From: Jacaranda mimosifolia
Taxonomy: Eukaryota; Streptophyta; Magnoliopsida; Lamiales; Bignoniaceae
Assembly (NCBI GenBank): GCA_018894105.1
Contig: CM032121.1
Coordinates: forward strand, 20,866,730 to 20,930,729
Direction: 5' to 3'
DNA length: 64,000 nucleotides
Shown here: positions 47,720 through 58,983 of the stretch, one piece after another
Numbering within the stretch: position 1 is the stretch's first letter
Layout: every line of letters begins with the position of its first letter
Notes under the pieces: model-generated
What the model saw: only the letters and a program-made list of their open reading frames with translations
Databases searched by the model: none
What the model was told of the DNA's origin: nothing
Made by a program: the position numbers and the translations under genes

Positions 47720-50370
47720 CACTCCTAGTTTATATAGGCAAAATGTTTCTCATGCACTTATATTGCTAAAGTGAAACATTTTGTTAAGAGTGTAGCTTAA
47801 CCTTAGTCGTGTTAACAGACGTTACTGTTAAACTACATATGAGACCTAAAGATAGTAACATAACCAGCAACCACTACTGGCTTTTCCCTTTGAACCTATA
47901 AACTAGGGGTAACCTAAATATAGGTATATAAGTTGGGTTCCCATCACTTCTGGCTTAGAGTGGTTTAAGCCCCATATCTCATGTATTCGAAGTTATTAAG
48001 TCTCTCGTTAGAGGCTTAGTAAGCAAATCTGCCAAGTTTTTACTTGAATTCACATAGACAGTTGTAATAATACCACCATGTATTTATTGTCTCACAAACT
48101 CATAGCTTAGACCAATATGTCTAGACTTACCATTATAAGTACCACTATACACTTTTGCAATAGTAGCATCACTATCACAATATAGTGAAATAGAAGACAT
48201 TGGACTTGGCCAAAGATTTATATCTAATAATATCTTTCTTACTCACTCAATCCTCTATAAACTCAAACTCCATAGTAGAGTGGGACATGCACGTTTGTTT
48301 CTTGCTTGCCCAAGAAACAACTTTACTGGAAAGGGTGAAAATTCATCCACTTGTGGATTTACTATCTCCCGCACTGGTAATCCAACTTGCATTAGAGCAT
48401 CCTTCCAAGACACTTGGAAATTTATCATAAAACAGTCCAAAACTACTAGTTCTCTTAAGGTAACCAAGAACCCTACGAATAGTTTTCTAATGATCAACAT
48501 TAGGACTACTCATGTATCTACTAAGTTTGGAAATTGCAAATGAAATGTTTGGCCTAATTAAACGCATAGCGTATATAAGACTGCTAATGGCGCTTGCGTA
48601 CTCTAGTGGTGTAGCACCTCTTCCAGAATTATTCTTTTAGTTTAACTCCATTATCAAAAGGACTATTCACCTCCTTAATCTCAAGGTGACTAAACTTAGT
48701 TAATATTTTTTCAATGTAATGTGACTAATTTAGCACAAAACCCCCATTGTTCCTTTTAACTCTGATGCTTGGAATAGTATCCACTTCACCTAAGTCTTTC
48801 ATCTTAAAGATAGAAGATAGATACTTTTTAATCTCATTTACTCCAATCATATTTGTATTAATAATCAACATATCATCCACATACAAACAATCAACATATA
48901 GTTTGGAGTAGTTTTAGAGTATAAACGCCTATCTACATTATAATATTTAAATCCAAAAATTAAAATAGCAGTTCTAAAATCTGTCGTGCCATTATGTTGG
49001 AGCTTGTTTTAGACCATAAAGAGATTTAACTAATTTGAACACTTTTACCTCATTACCCAGAGCAACGAACCCTTGAGGTTGTACCTTGTATACTCCCTCA
49101 TTCAAATTGCCATTTAAGTACATTATCTTCACGTCCATTTGACGAACAAATAAATTGTAAAAAGAGGACAAGGCAAAAAGAATTCTAATGGAAGAGACTC
49201 TTGCTATTGGTGCATAAGTGTCAAAGTACTCAATTCCCTCTACTTATTTGAATCCCTTGGCTACTAACCTCGCTTTAAAAGTAGTAATAATACTAGTATT
49301 GTATTTTCTTTTAAACACCCATTTACAACCTATGGGCTTAGAACCACTTGGCAAGTTTGCTAATACCCAAGTATTATTCCCTAAGATTAAGTCTATCTCA
49401 TCATTCACAGCTTCTTTCCAGAATGCAGCATCTCTAGAAGCCATAACTTCACTGAATGATTTAGGATTAGTCTCAAGACTATATACATGGTATTTCACTC
49501 ACCACCTCATTGTTTTGGTTCCTCTCCACATCCCATGACTCAGCTATTGTATTAGACTCTATATCAAGAAGCCTATAGGCTTTGCTATTAGCAACATATC
49601 CAACAAATACACTTCTAATGGCTCTGGTACTTAACTGAGTCCTCTTAGGATTAGGAACTTGATAATAATCAAGACGCCCCCACATTTTAAAATAACTTAT
49701 GTTAGGTTTTCCGCCTTTCCATATTTCATACTAGTTTTTATTACTTAGGTATCCTACTCAAAATATGATAAGCAGTCAAAAGTGCCTCTCCCCACAAATT
49801 ATTAGGCAAATTAGTATGATTCAACATACAATTAACCATATCAAGAACAATTCAATTTTTCTCTTAGCTACACCATTTTTTTGTGGTGTATATCCAACAT
49901 TTGTTTGATGTATGATGCCATTTTCTTTGCAAAATGTATCAAACTCATTAGAACAATATTTTGTGCTTCTATCAGAACATAGAATTTTGATCTTCTTCTC
50001 ATGTTGATTTTCTACTTTTGATTTATATTTTCTAAATGAGCTAAGTGCTTCGTCTTTTGTTCTTAACAAATATACATAGAAAAACCGACTAGCGTCATCT
50101 CTAAACGTAATGAAGTATCATTTTTCTCCCCTAGTCAACATTCTATTCATTTCACATATGTTAGTGTATATCAAATATAGCAATTATGATTCTCTTTGTA
50201 CACTTGGAAAAGGTTCTCTCATGATGTTTGATTTAACACATACTTCACATTTGTCAAGTTCACTTTTACCAATATCTATCGATTCCATTACATGTATATT
50301 TTTCAAGTTCTTTACACTAATATGTCCTAATGCCAAAAAGAAATTGAACAACTCATGTAAACAGAAATAG
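47720..50370 (-). pseudogene. Copia pol: integrase, RT, RNase H (45-kb element)
   Basis: Integrase lies around 50370-49820 (YCSNEFDTFCKENGI, then GYTPQKNGVAKRK, matching the second catalytic block and the following conserved motif). A linker with KAYRLLDIES lies near 49600. RT starts NPKSFSEVMASRDAAFWKEA and WKEAVNDEIDLI at about 49480, reads GCKWVFKRKYN at 49330, and has YVDDMLI near 48880. RNase H ends at 48200-47960 with SLYCDSDAT and NLADLLTKPLTRDLI. Several stops and frame changes divide it. The Tourist-like element at 46498-47681 lies just downstream. Confidence 0.85.
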
Positions 50371-50382
50371 AATTAATATTAT

Positions 50383-51660
50383 TCATGAAATACATCTTGT
50401 AATCCCATTTTGAGAATATCCCTTTCCAGCAAAGGTACCATTCTTTGTAAGAATGACTTTGCCAGACTCAAGAGAAATTTTAAAGCCTGTCTTGTCCAAA
50501 AGATATACAGAAATTAAATTTTTCCTAATTTCTGGCACAAACAAAACATTAAGTAAAGCTAATTTGTTTCCAGAGGTAAAGTTGATTTCTAGAATTCCTT
50601 TGCCTCCAACACTAGCATGAGAACTCTTTCCCATTTGAACTTCCTATTTTGTTGCTTCTTCAAAAGTTTTGAATATAGTCCAATCATTGCAGACATAAAC
50701 AGTTGCTCTGGAGTCCAACCACCAACCCGTGGGTTTACTTGCCATATTGATTTCAGAAATCACAGTCACATTAAGACTAAGATCTAAAACCATGGAAACA
50801 AAGTTCTTCTCAATCATGTTTGCCGAGCCTGTACCACTTTTACGCTGTGTACATTCTCAAGCCTAGTGTTCTATTTCTCTACAAAAATGATACTTACCTT
50901 TTCTTTTGTTAGGATTAAGCTTGTTTTTCTGTCCAAATTTCTTAAATTGCCTATTATTCTTTTTAACATTTGAACCTTTTTTCTTAGAAGATTCTGCCTA
51001 CAAATATTTAACACTGCACTGTCCATGAGTCAAATTCTTAGCATCGTTTTTTGAGCTTCCTTTTCTATATGCAAATGTTTTTGAATTTGATCTAAGAAAA
51101 AATCCTTAGATTTATGTATTAACTTTCTGGAAAGATCCTTCCAACTCAGAGGCAGATAGCTCCAACTTGGAAACTTTCAAGCAAGAAAATTTTAACAATT
51201 CTCAATTTATTGACAATAATCTAGAGCTCATGCACTTGCTCTAGAATAGGCTTACTGTCAACTATCTTAAACTTTAAATATTTAGAAACTAAATATTTAT
51301 TTGTACCTTTCTCCTTAACTTTCTGCTTGAATTCCAAAGCTTCCAACAACTCCCTAGGAAACTTTACATTAGTGTAGATATCATATAGTCGATCAAAGAG
51401 AGCATTGAGGATTTGTCCATAGGTGAGCCTTCATCCTCTGCCCTCTTCATGTGTTGATCAAAGTCTAATTTGGTTGTGGCCTTAACTGGTTGGGGATCCT
51501 ACGGAATTGGCTAAAGGTTGGGGTTTAACAGATAAGCAATTTTTACCACAATTAGCAAGAATTTCATCTTATCTTGCCAATAGATGAAATTGTTCACATC
51601 AAAGCCATCCAACTTGACAAATTCCTAGTTCATGATTTTGAACGATTCTAAATCCATCGC
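50383..51660 (-). pseudogene. Copia gag, zinc knuckle and protease (45-kb element)
   Basis: Read right to left. The gag part (51660-50950) is badly broken, with SLLDRLYDI-type text only in pieces. The zinc knuckle near 50890-50840 reads YHFCREIEH followed by stops. The protease core near 50715 reads LDSRAT where D-S-G-A-T is expected, so the catalytic glycine is lost. Then comes the GKGILEINFTSGNKLALLN and LFVPEIRKNLISV block that precedes integrase in this Copia lineage (83 open codons at 50383-50634). Confidence 0.8.
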
Positions 51661-51716
51661 ACAATAGAAACCTTAAGATTATTAACAAAAGTGTCTAATG
51701 AACATAGAAGAAAGAG

Positions 51717-52215
51717 CTAGGAATGACACGGGTGTTCCCTATCCTTAAGGTTTCTATTGCCCCCAATACTATTAATTTGCTAAGGGTTGCAGACAATACA
51801 TCTCAAAGATGTATGTCAAGTCCTAAAGAAAAGTTTCAAATGATAGCAATTCACTTGAAAGTATGAAAAGATTTTCTATGGAAGGATAATTTTAGCTAAA
51901 GGAGAAGAGAACTATTTATAAGTAAAGCTATTATGCGGTTACTAAAATATTTCATAACTACCTTTCAGTTATAAAAATGTTTTGTAGCTACCTTTCGATC
52001 ACAAAAACATTTCATAATCACCCTTCTGTTATAGAAACATTTAGTAACCACTGGAAATTTTTTATAACCATAAAAAATGTCTTGTAACAGCCCAACACTT
52101 ATGTGTACAAATTTTTTTTTGCAAACAATTATGCACCATTTTATACACCTACTTTGGATATAATATGAATACTTGAAATAAATCCTACTTGAATTATATA
52201 AGGTGCATATCAACA
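51717..52215 (-). repeat. 5' LTR of the 45-kb Copia element (499 bp)
   Basis: Starts TGTTGATATGCACC at 52215 (minus strand) and ends near 51717. It keeps the empty target of the MITE found in its partner. One arm of a perfect 16-bp inverted repeat lies at 51744-51759 and the other just outside the LTR at 51662-51677. Confidence 0.85.
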
Positions 52216-52368
52216 TGTACAATGTTCAAAATTATATTTATGCTTTAAGTTTTCTCAAATGAACAAAAAAGGAACATATTCAAAACTAAGGCTATGGGGG
52301 ATAAAAATTACAAAAACATAAAAGTTCAAATATAAATTTTATTATTTACAAATTCCCAATAAATGCCA

Positions 52369-52550
52369 TTATCGAAGTTGAGTACAATACTCTTTCACAT
52401 AATAAAATGCATCAATGATCAAATCAATATAAAAAATTTTAACAATATTTTTTTTCAATATATGTACTAAACAATCGGCTAAAAATTCATCTTTCATCTT
52501 ATTTTTGAGCATATTTTTAACAATAGTCATAAGGAAAAAGTTCTCTCACT
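52369..52550 (-). pseudogene. hAT transposase C-terminal fragment
   Basis: The minus strand reads MTIVKNMLKNKMKDEFLADC, then LVHILKKNIVKIF, and ends with a TAA at 52369-52371. This is the pattern that follows the dimerisation motif of plant hAT transposases (a run like V-K-N-x-L-x-N-K-M, then an acidic block and DCL). The frame stops being hAT-like at about 52550, where the pararetrovirus begins, so upstream domains are missing. No terminal repeats belonging to it were found. Confidence 0.65.
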
Positions 52551-52566
52551 CTGATACTAGGGGCAG
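52546..52566 (-). other. Left-end copy of the viral primer-binding site
   Basis: The minus strand reads GCCCCTAGTATCAGAG. It shares CCCCTRGTATCAKAG with the right end of the viral copy. The hAT fragment begins immediately beyond it. Confidence 0.65.
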
Positions 52567-53005
52567 ATACGGAGCCTCACAAGTTGACAGTGGGACGAGT
52601 AAACCCACACATTAAGAAGCCTTTAGAGAAGGTTTCCTCACACCCCAGCCAAAGTCTTATCCTACACCACACGAGAACATTAGACTATTAGGCAGGCTCT
52701 ATTGGATTTTCTCTTATTCAACCTCTTTGTGAATAGGCTTTCTTTAGATCACCAACATCAACTAAGAGAACCACAGAGGGATCAAATCCATTTCTTTCTT
52801 CAATCCATTTATGATGCATAGGATCCTCACATGGAAAGAAGTGTAGAGCATAGTCCAAACCTAAGATGAGAAGACCAACAAAGATCAAGAAGTATGTAAG
52901 CTAAGCCCTTGAAAAGACTATAGAGTAACTTTGAAGTAATTTAGAAAGTCATGTATACATGTAAAGATGAGAGGTTTTATTTCAACTGAACTTCATCACA
53001 AAGTA
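52567..53005 (-). promoter_or_regulatory. Pararetroviral leader and polyadenylation signal
   Basis: Lies between the inferred transcription start (about 52990) and the primer-binding site at 52560, giving a leader of about 430 nt, in the range of plant pararetroviruses. AATAAA is on the minus strand at 52976-52981, about 40 bp after the TATA box, so the signal would lie near the start of the RNA and again at its 3' end in the terminally redundant transcript. Confidence 0.55.
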
Positions 53006-53019
53006 GAGTACAATCCCCC

Positions 53020-53026
53020 ATTTATA
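53020..53026 (-). promoter_or_regulatory. TATA box of the pararetrovirus
   Basis: TTTATAAATGGGGG on the minus strand. Immediately upstream (53038-53204) lie six ACACATGTC-type repeats. Transcription would start near 52990. Confidence 0.6.
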
Positions 53027-53037
53027 AACAACTCATG

Positions 53038-53204
53038 GACATGTGTCAGTTAATCAAGTACACATGTCATGACACAAAGATACTTAGCAAAATACAAGGA
53101 CACATGTCAAGCTAACTAATGTACAATGCAATGACATGTGTCATACAACTAGTTAGCCTTATTACAACTTTGGGACACTTGTCAAAATAAAAGGACACAT
53201 GTCA
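53038..53204. promoter_or_regulatory. Six ACACATGTC-type repeats upstream of the viral TATA box
   Basis: Copies at 53038-53048 (GACATGTGTCA), 53060-53069, 53099-53109 (GACACATGTCA), 53132-53143 (TGACATGTGTCA), 53174-53184 (GACACTTGTCA) and 53194-53204 (GACACATGTCA). Two are inverted relative to the other four. Each holds a CANNTG core, the kind of site bound by plant bHLH or related factors. Confidence 0.7.
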
Positions 53205-53231
53205 CTTAATGGCTATGCATGGATAGACTTC

Positions 53232-53807
53232 ATCTTTTGGCATTATCTACATTGCTAGGCTTGGTATCATGAACTTCAAGATTGTTCTCCGGAATTGTGG
53301 TAGTCATGGTAATCCTGGGACAACAAGATCATCCAAAAGAGTCCAAAGCCATCCCAGTTAATTCCAATATCTCCAGCTAGTTCTGATATCCATCCAAACA
53401 TATCATCTTGAAAGGGATCAATGCCACATGAAGTGTTGATGAGCGATGGATTAGGAGGATATGCTGGCACCTTGTTCATGTAACAGAATGCTTGTACAAT
53501 GCCTTTCTCTCTACAGGGTTGCAATGAAGTGATCCTGGGAGAGTTTTCCATATGTAGTAATAGGGTAAAAGTTGTGGCTCAGCAGCTGGTCCCATGTAAT
53601 ATGGTTTATGGAATATAATGATGATTTGTGTTCCTAATCCTTTTTATTTTGAAAAGCTTTGTGAAATAATTGTATCCAATTTTTGATTGAATCAAACCAT
53701 AGCAAGAAAACCCACAGCAAGGATAGATCATTCTACTCATCACATAAGAATTGGACCATTTTGTGAGGAAACATTTGTGCTGCAAAGTAGTATAGAACTT
53801 CCACGCA
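53232..53807 (-). pseudogene. Pararetroviral C-terminal extension downstream of RNase H
   Basis: The minus strand is protein-like in shifting frames: a Trp/Phe-rich block at about 53770-53640, then text including FYPITTYGKLSQD at about 53560, FCYMNKVPAYPPNPSL at 53490-53450 and a GDIGINWDGFG block near 53360. Composition and collinearity with the upstream frame indicate the C-terminal part of the polyprotein, broken by at least two frame changes and several stops. Its function in this virus group is not known to me. Confidence 0.5.
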
Positions 53808-54830
53808 CTATAGATACCACAATCCATCTTGTAGAAGAGGAATGATGGAGGACAATGTTGGAAAACATAAGAATGGGTAATCTAGATAAAAGTAGGTTTT
53901 ATCAAGACTATAATTAATATCATTTAAAGATTTTGCAAGATAAAGAAAAAGATTATTCCTTGCAAAATCCTTAGCACCATTAAGGGTTTGGATCACTTCA
54001 TCGGATATGAGAATGGTTGGAAAATTATTAGTAGATTTACTTGATAAAGACAAGGCCATAAAGATAATGGAAATATTTTTTGTGGTAGAGATGGGATAGA
54101 CGGATTTTGGTTTTGAGAGTAGGTCAGGGATGAGATTGGCATCTTCTTTGATGTGTCGTACGGTAAATTAATACTTAGAAAACCAATCTTTGAGCCTTAA
54201 CAGTTGTGGCTAAGGAACTCCCATGTTCTTGAAATATATAATCCTCAGGAAAGAGGAATTATTCATTTGTACAATAAAATTACTCCAACAAGGTGGAACT
54301 CAAATTTCTTAATGCCATACTTGATGGCATAGACAATGTGATAATGCTTCTCTACTTCTTTGAACTATTTATTGGCATGTCCACAGTAGTACTATTTCCT
54401 CATCAATCTCTTCAATGAGTATAGCTCCCTAAATCTCATCACTAGCATCTGTTTGTAGGATTCTGTGTCATGTGCTGGGAATCTTTAAAGGTGGTAGATC
54501 TTGGCAGATCTCCTTAAGCTTCTTGATAGCTATTGTTTATTCGTCTCCCCAAGAGAAGGCATTCTTTTTCAACATCCTAAACAGCTGGCTAGTATGCTTT
54601 GAGGACTCAGGAAGGAAATCCTTGATATAATTGATAATACTAAGAAATTATTAGATTTCCTTAAAGGTGAAGTCCCTGCCTAGAAACTTGAGGAGCTCCT
54701 GAGTGATATGTGGGCTAGGTTGATAATGACCATTATAGAACTTCATCCCAAGGAATTCGATATTGGGATGGCCAATATAACTTTTCCTTTCAAAGAGCAT
54801 AATTCCATTGGCTTGGACCAAATCCAAGAA
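53808..54830 (-). pseudogene. Pararetroviral RNase H region
   Basis: Follows RT on the minus strand. The connection block reads MLFERKSYIGHPNIEFLG near 54800-54740. The first RNase H catalytic motif is visible as TDASDE near 54450, followed by a stop. A late block RHIKEDANLIPDLLS lies near 54155-54110, the typical end of caulimovirid RNase H. Several stops split the region. The enzyme would remove RNA from the RNA-DNA hybrid during reverse transcription. Confidence 0.7.
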
Positions 54831-54833
54831 TCG

Positions 54834-55376
54834 TTATAGGAGATCTTCATGGGTGGACTTGTCTTGGGAGAGCAACATGATATCATCAATATAGACCAAC
54901 ATTCTAGGTAGAATAGGCTCAAATATCCTCCTCATCATCTTCTGAAGTAATGATGGGGCGAATTTGAGTCCGAATGGCATGATTGTCCATTGATATAGAG
55001 CACTTAGAATGTAAAAAGCCATATTGTATCGATCTCCCAGGTCGATGCCTAATTGACATAATTCTACTTTAAGATCAAATTTAAAAAATACCTTGGCTTG
55101 GGCTAAATATGAGAACAATATTTGGGTCTTCAAAAGAGGAAACTTATTATCTTGCAAGAAGTGATTTAAAGACCTATAATCAATGACAAGTCTCTTCTTT
55201 CCTCTTACTTGTTCCGATTGCTTGTTCACATAGAATGCTGGATAATCCCAACTGAATTTTGTTGGTTCGATTAATCCTAAGGCGAGGAGTTGGCTGCATT
55301 CCTTTCTGACCAATGCAAGGTCATATGGGGTCATTCTAGGATGAATAGCCTTTCTAGGGTTGGTATCTACATTCAA
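54834..55376 (-). pseudogene. Pararetroviral reverse transcriptase domain
   Basis: Longest uninterrupted part of the viral copy in this region, 180 codons. Motifs in order: KKRLVIDYRSLNHFL (motif A side), FFKFDLKVELCQLGI (catalytic D in FDL), MPFGLKFAPSLLQ and LVYIDDIMLL (catalytic DD). The residue after FDLK is valine where serine is usual, and CYS replaces the usual Trp/Gln context, so activity is doubtful. The frame fades into the connection region at 54834. Protease and linker lie directly upstream at 55377-56008. Confidence 0.8.
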
Positions 55377-56008
55377 CTAGAAAGATAGTTGAATGAAGAA
55401 ATCAGGATTTTTCCATAATGGATGAGGAAGGTTGAAATTTGCATGAGACTCTGCACAACATTGCTGGAGTTTTCGGGCAAACTCGAAATATTCTTTAGGA
55501 GCATCTTTGAGAGCATAGATCTTCTGAATAGTTGTGAACGGCTGGAAATTTCTTTTAAACTTGATGCCCGTAGGACGGACCTGTAGTATTTGGGCTTTAC
55601 AATATAGTTGGGCTTTACAATATAGATTGAAGTCGACAAGAAAATTTTTACCATGCAACTTTCTTCTAAGGACTTGCATCTATACTATACATTCTGGAAA
55701 GAACTAAACTCTAATAGGGTTCTTACTAATTAGGGATGTCTTGAACCTCTGGCCATCTGCAGCTTAGAAATATTCATAATGAGGTTTACAAGCATCTTTT
55801 GGGAGAATTTCTAGATTTATCATGATTTGCATTGCATCTGCATCCATGAATCTAATTGCTTTAATTGGCCTATCATATTTGGATGGGAGAATGTGTACCG
55901 TAACATGAGAAGAATGAATGCTTTCTTGGATGATGGAGCTGGCTTGGAGCATATAAATAGACAGACAATCTTTAGGCTTAGATTCTTCAACTGGGGATCC
56001 CTCTTCAT
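55377..56008 (-). pseudogene. Pararetroviral aspartic protease and linker
   Basis: Two frames carry the signal. One (about 55952-55764) reads KYDRPIKAIRFMDADA, where the family has a D-T-G-A catalytic core, followed by a PHYEYF block. The other (55679-55377) is the linker to RT with ALKDAPKEYFEFA and a short internal duplication (YCKAQ twice at about 55610). The glycine and threonine of the active site are lost, so polyprotein cleavage would fail. Confidence 0.65.
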
Positions 56009-56104
56009 TATCTAAGGATGAATCTTAGATGGCCAACACTATCTCTTCTATTTGTTCATCCTGTTCAGAGTACAAAGTTTAACATCTATATTAGATAATG
56101 TTGT

Positions 56105-56677
56105 TCATGAACATTGTAGGACTTGAGACATCATGCGAGTGAACTTGTTCATCTTGTTAGGGAAATTTTTCAAAAAGTGCCCATTCTTTTCGAAAAGATA
56201 ATAACGATCACTATTCTTTTTCATAAAAGGTTTCTTCTTGAAGAACCTTAAGAGCTTCTTCTTTTTCTTGAATTTCTTGTGAGTTAGTTTCTTGGAGGAA
56301 AAACAAGAACACTTTTCCTTGCCTTTGTATTTTATCTCCATATACGATTTGTTGCAGGCTTTTTTAAAGATAGATCTATTATCTTGAAGTTCTTTGAAGA
56401 AGTTATGTTGCTCGCAAAGCTTATCAAGAGCTGCAAGAGTCATTTGATGAATTTCTCTATGGCAGATGTGAGCCATATCCCTTCTTATGGTAAGAATCAT
56501 CCCTTGGAGCTCATGCTGGATTTCTTTTGGAAGTGATACAAGGAAGACATGTTTTAGGTTCGGATCGTTAGATCTATTCAACATGTAGAATATCTGGGAC
56601 ATCCTTTGAAAATGGAAATCAAGATCTTTCTTCTTAAGAGAACAACACCTCATAGAGAAATAATCTTGCTTTGCCAT
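56105..56677 (-). pseudogene. Pararetroviral coat-protein region with zinc-knuckle relic
   Basis: Open for 190 codons from an ATG at 56677. A helical capsid-like block (YFSMRCCSLKKKDLDFHFQR, LVSLPKEIQHELQG) is followed by a strongly basic stretch rich in lysine (residues about 115-155) and then YYLFEKNGHFLKNF. That last block has the spacing of a CCHC zinc knuckle, but all three cysteines are replaced and only the histidine remains. The protein would have packed the viral genome. ATG use here is chance or internal; in intact relatives this is part of a larger polyprotein. Confidence 0.7.
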
Positions 56678-56689
56678 TTTTTTTATGAG

Positions 56690-58980
56690 CGAGACGTCTC
56701 CAATGAATTCTTGGTGGATTTCTCCTAAGGTTGTTGTTAGATTATTGACTTGGCAGAACTATATTTATGTGTATTCTCCAAGACTCTAGAACCAATTTCT
56801 GAGAGTACCTATAAATATAGATCCAAACTCTCTTAGAATAGTCTGTAGGTTGGTTCATTCTCTTGTGAGCTGTAAATCAATCCAAGCAGCAAAGGAATGA
56901 AGTCTATCTCTCCTTTTGGACACAAGGATGCCATCAAAAGTGAACCATGGACCATTTGCTACTATGGAGAAAGAATTCTCCGTGGGCAATGTTACTACTA
57001 GTTCAGTATCTTGATGTGATTCTATGTCAAAGTTAGGGCTCTCAACAGCCTATTCTTCCCTTGGATGGCTTGATCTTGTCTTGGATGCCATCAGGATTGA
57101 TGTTATATTAGCAAGCTCTGCTTTTGAATCTTTATCAGAATTACTATTGAAGGATTCTTTATGAGATATTTTAGATGAGATATCTGAATCCATAGCCTAG
57201 GGCTCTTCTTTTTTAGAATCTTCCATGGCCATGTAAGCTTCAGGATGTGGTTGATCTTTCTACTTTGTTATCGAGGAAGATTATGGAAATAAAGATAATG
57301 GGGCTTCCTTTTTTCTTTAGTCAAGAATTTTAGTTTAGCAGGTTTTGGAGAAGATGTTCTTTGGACCTTTTCTGGAAGGCTAGAGGTCATGAAGAAGTAT
57401 TTTCAATAATCTGATGGTGAGGCTAGATAAGATTGTTGGTAAGAGAGCTGACTAGTATATATGGGATAGAAAGGTTGTACCACTATTTGCTTATCAGCTT
57501 CTATTTGGGCAAGTTGGGTTTTCAGTCTCCTTATCTATGCTTCTTTTTGGTAGAACTCATCACCAGAATTTCTTTGATCTATGAGAAGATAGAGGTCCCT
57601 GTCAAGGATGTGTACTTTATTGACAAGTTCATCATGAAACTTCTGTATCATGGAGGCCAGACTGTCAACTTTGGCTTCTTTATAGTGGACTTTGGAGATG
57701 ACTTGCTCCATCTTGCTATCAAGATCTTTAAGGACCCTATTCTATCCTTTGGAATTTGTTGTTTGTCAGTTGAGGACTTCATCTGCTTATGTGAGAAGCT
57801 TCATCCTTCTATCACTATCAATTCCCATCGACTGTATATAATTTTTTGATAGGGTACGATTGGTGTTGTTGGTTTGTCTCTCCAGTGATGGAAGCCCTGT
57901 TCACATTGGAACATCATACATGATTAAACTGCTGGAGAAGGAAGGAGGGTACCTTTTGAGGTTTGCATTTTGCACGTGGCATTTCTTTCTTTTCTTAGAT
58001 GTGCAAGGCCTTTTTAATAGCAAGGCAAAAGTTGAGCTCGTGGTGACTTAACATCTAGATCCTTAGGTTCTTGAGGTCGGTAAGATTCCCTCTTGGAGGC
58101 TTGACTCATTTTCTTTTGTTGTCTGTGACGTTGGTTGTAGTCCTCATTATCATCATTAGAGTCCCATTCATCTTAGGAGCACCCTGGATCACATTCTGAG
58201 GGATCCACATCCCAAATAAAGTGTCCATTAGTTTGGTTAGTATAGATGGATCTTCCACTTGAGAGAAAACTACCCAAAGGGGTATAAGGGTCTTTTGTTT
58301 GTGTGGGAGCTGGTATAATCATCATATGTTGGAAGATCACACCTAATGACCCTTCATCATTCTATATCAAAGATAGTTTTTACATGTCCACCATTCAGTC
58401 TTTGGAACTGGAGATTAAAGGATTTCTCTATCTCATAAGTTTGGTGTAATGACTCATAATTAGTTATCCATTCTGTGGGCATGAGCTTATCAAGCTCCTT
58501 CCTTTCAAGCTACCTTAGGACTTGGACAATAGTAGGAACTTCTCATCCTGAATCGGAAAGAACCATTAGAATATTTTGGGTTCCTTGATTTTGCAAGTCA
58601 AAGCTATAGTTTTGCAACCTGTATACGATTTGGTGATGGAGAGTTACCATATCAGTAGATGCAGTTTGCTCAGCACTTGATACTTAAACCTGGACCTTGA
58701 GTGCTGTTGGAAGGTAAGGATCATCTAGAGATATGGTGTAGTTTGGGAAAAATGTCACCATAACGCTTCCAGCATTGAGAGTTGTCAATAAAATACCAGT
58801 AACAACATTTTGGTACTCAACAAAATGAGTGTCAAAGAGTTCTATTCTGGCCGAAACTTGTATTCCTTTCCTTCCATGGTGCGAAAGGATGAGACGGATA
58901 GCTTCAAGGTAAAGATGAGTATTACCTTCCCTTTTCTAACTAGATACGAACTCTATTGGGATAGAAAGGGTCATGTGCTG
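56690..58980 (-). pseudogene. Pararetroviral middle region (movement protein C-terminus to coat protein), decayed
   Basis: Protein-like in shifting minus-strand frames. A heptad-rich, probable coiled-coil block lies near 57720-57480, a Ser/Asp-rich acidic block near 58230-58100, and a movement-protein-like block near 58960-58850. Stops are frequent. The open plus-strand frames at 57433-57849 and 58810-59133 are antisense to this sequence. Confidence 0.55.
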
Positions 58981-58983
58981 TTC

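Larger units (their letters stand above)
45437..52215 (-). mobile_element. Ty1-copia retrotransposon (different family), with two nested insertions
   Basis: LTRs of about 500 bp lie at 45437-46215 (3') and 51717-52215 (5') in minus orientation, both starting TGTTNATATGCACC. A purine tract (AAGTGAGGGAT) directly precedes the 3' LTR. Gag, zinc knuckle, protease, integrase, RT and RNase H follow in Copia order between them. Two Tourist-like elements are inserted, one in the 3' LTR (45508-45830) and one in the region between pol and the 3' LTR (46498-47681). Frame breaks are frequent. No target duplication was found. Confidence 0.85.

Noticed and set aside
54834..55376. Ty3-gypsy element as explanation of the RT domain
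   Set aside because: No LTRs and no integrase follow; the RT text, coat-protein region, promoter layout and primer-site boundaries fit a pararetrovirus better.
57433..57849. 138-codon open frame on the plus strand
   Set aside because: Antisense to a coiled-coil part of the viral polyprotein; hydrophobic text is the usual complement of such sequence.
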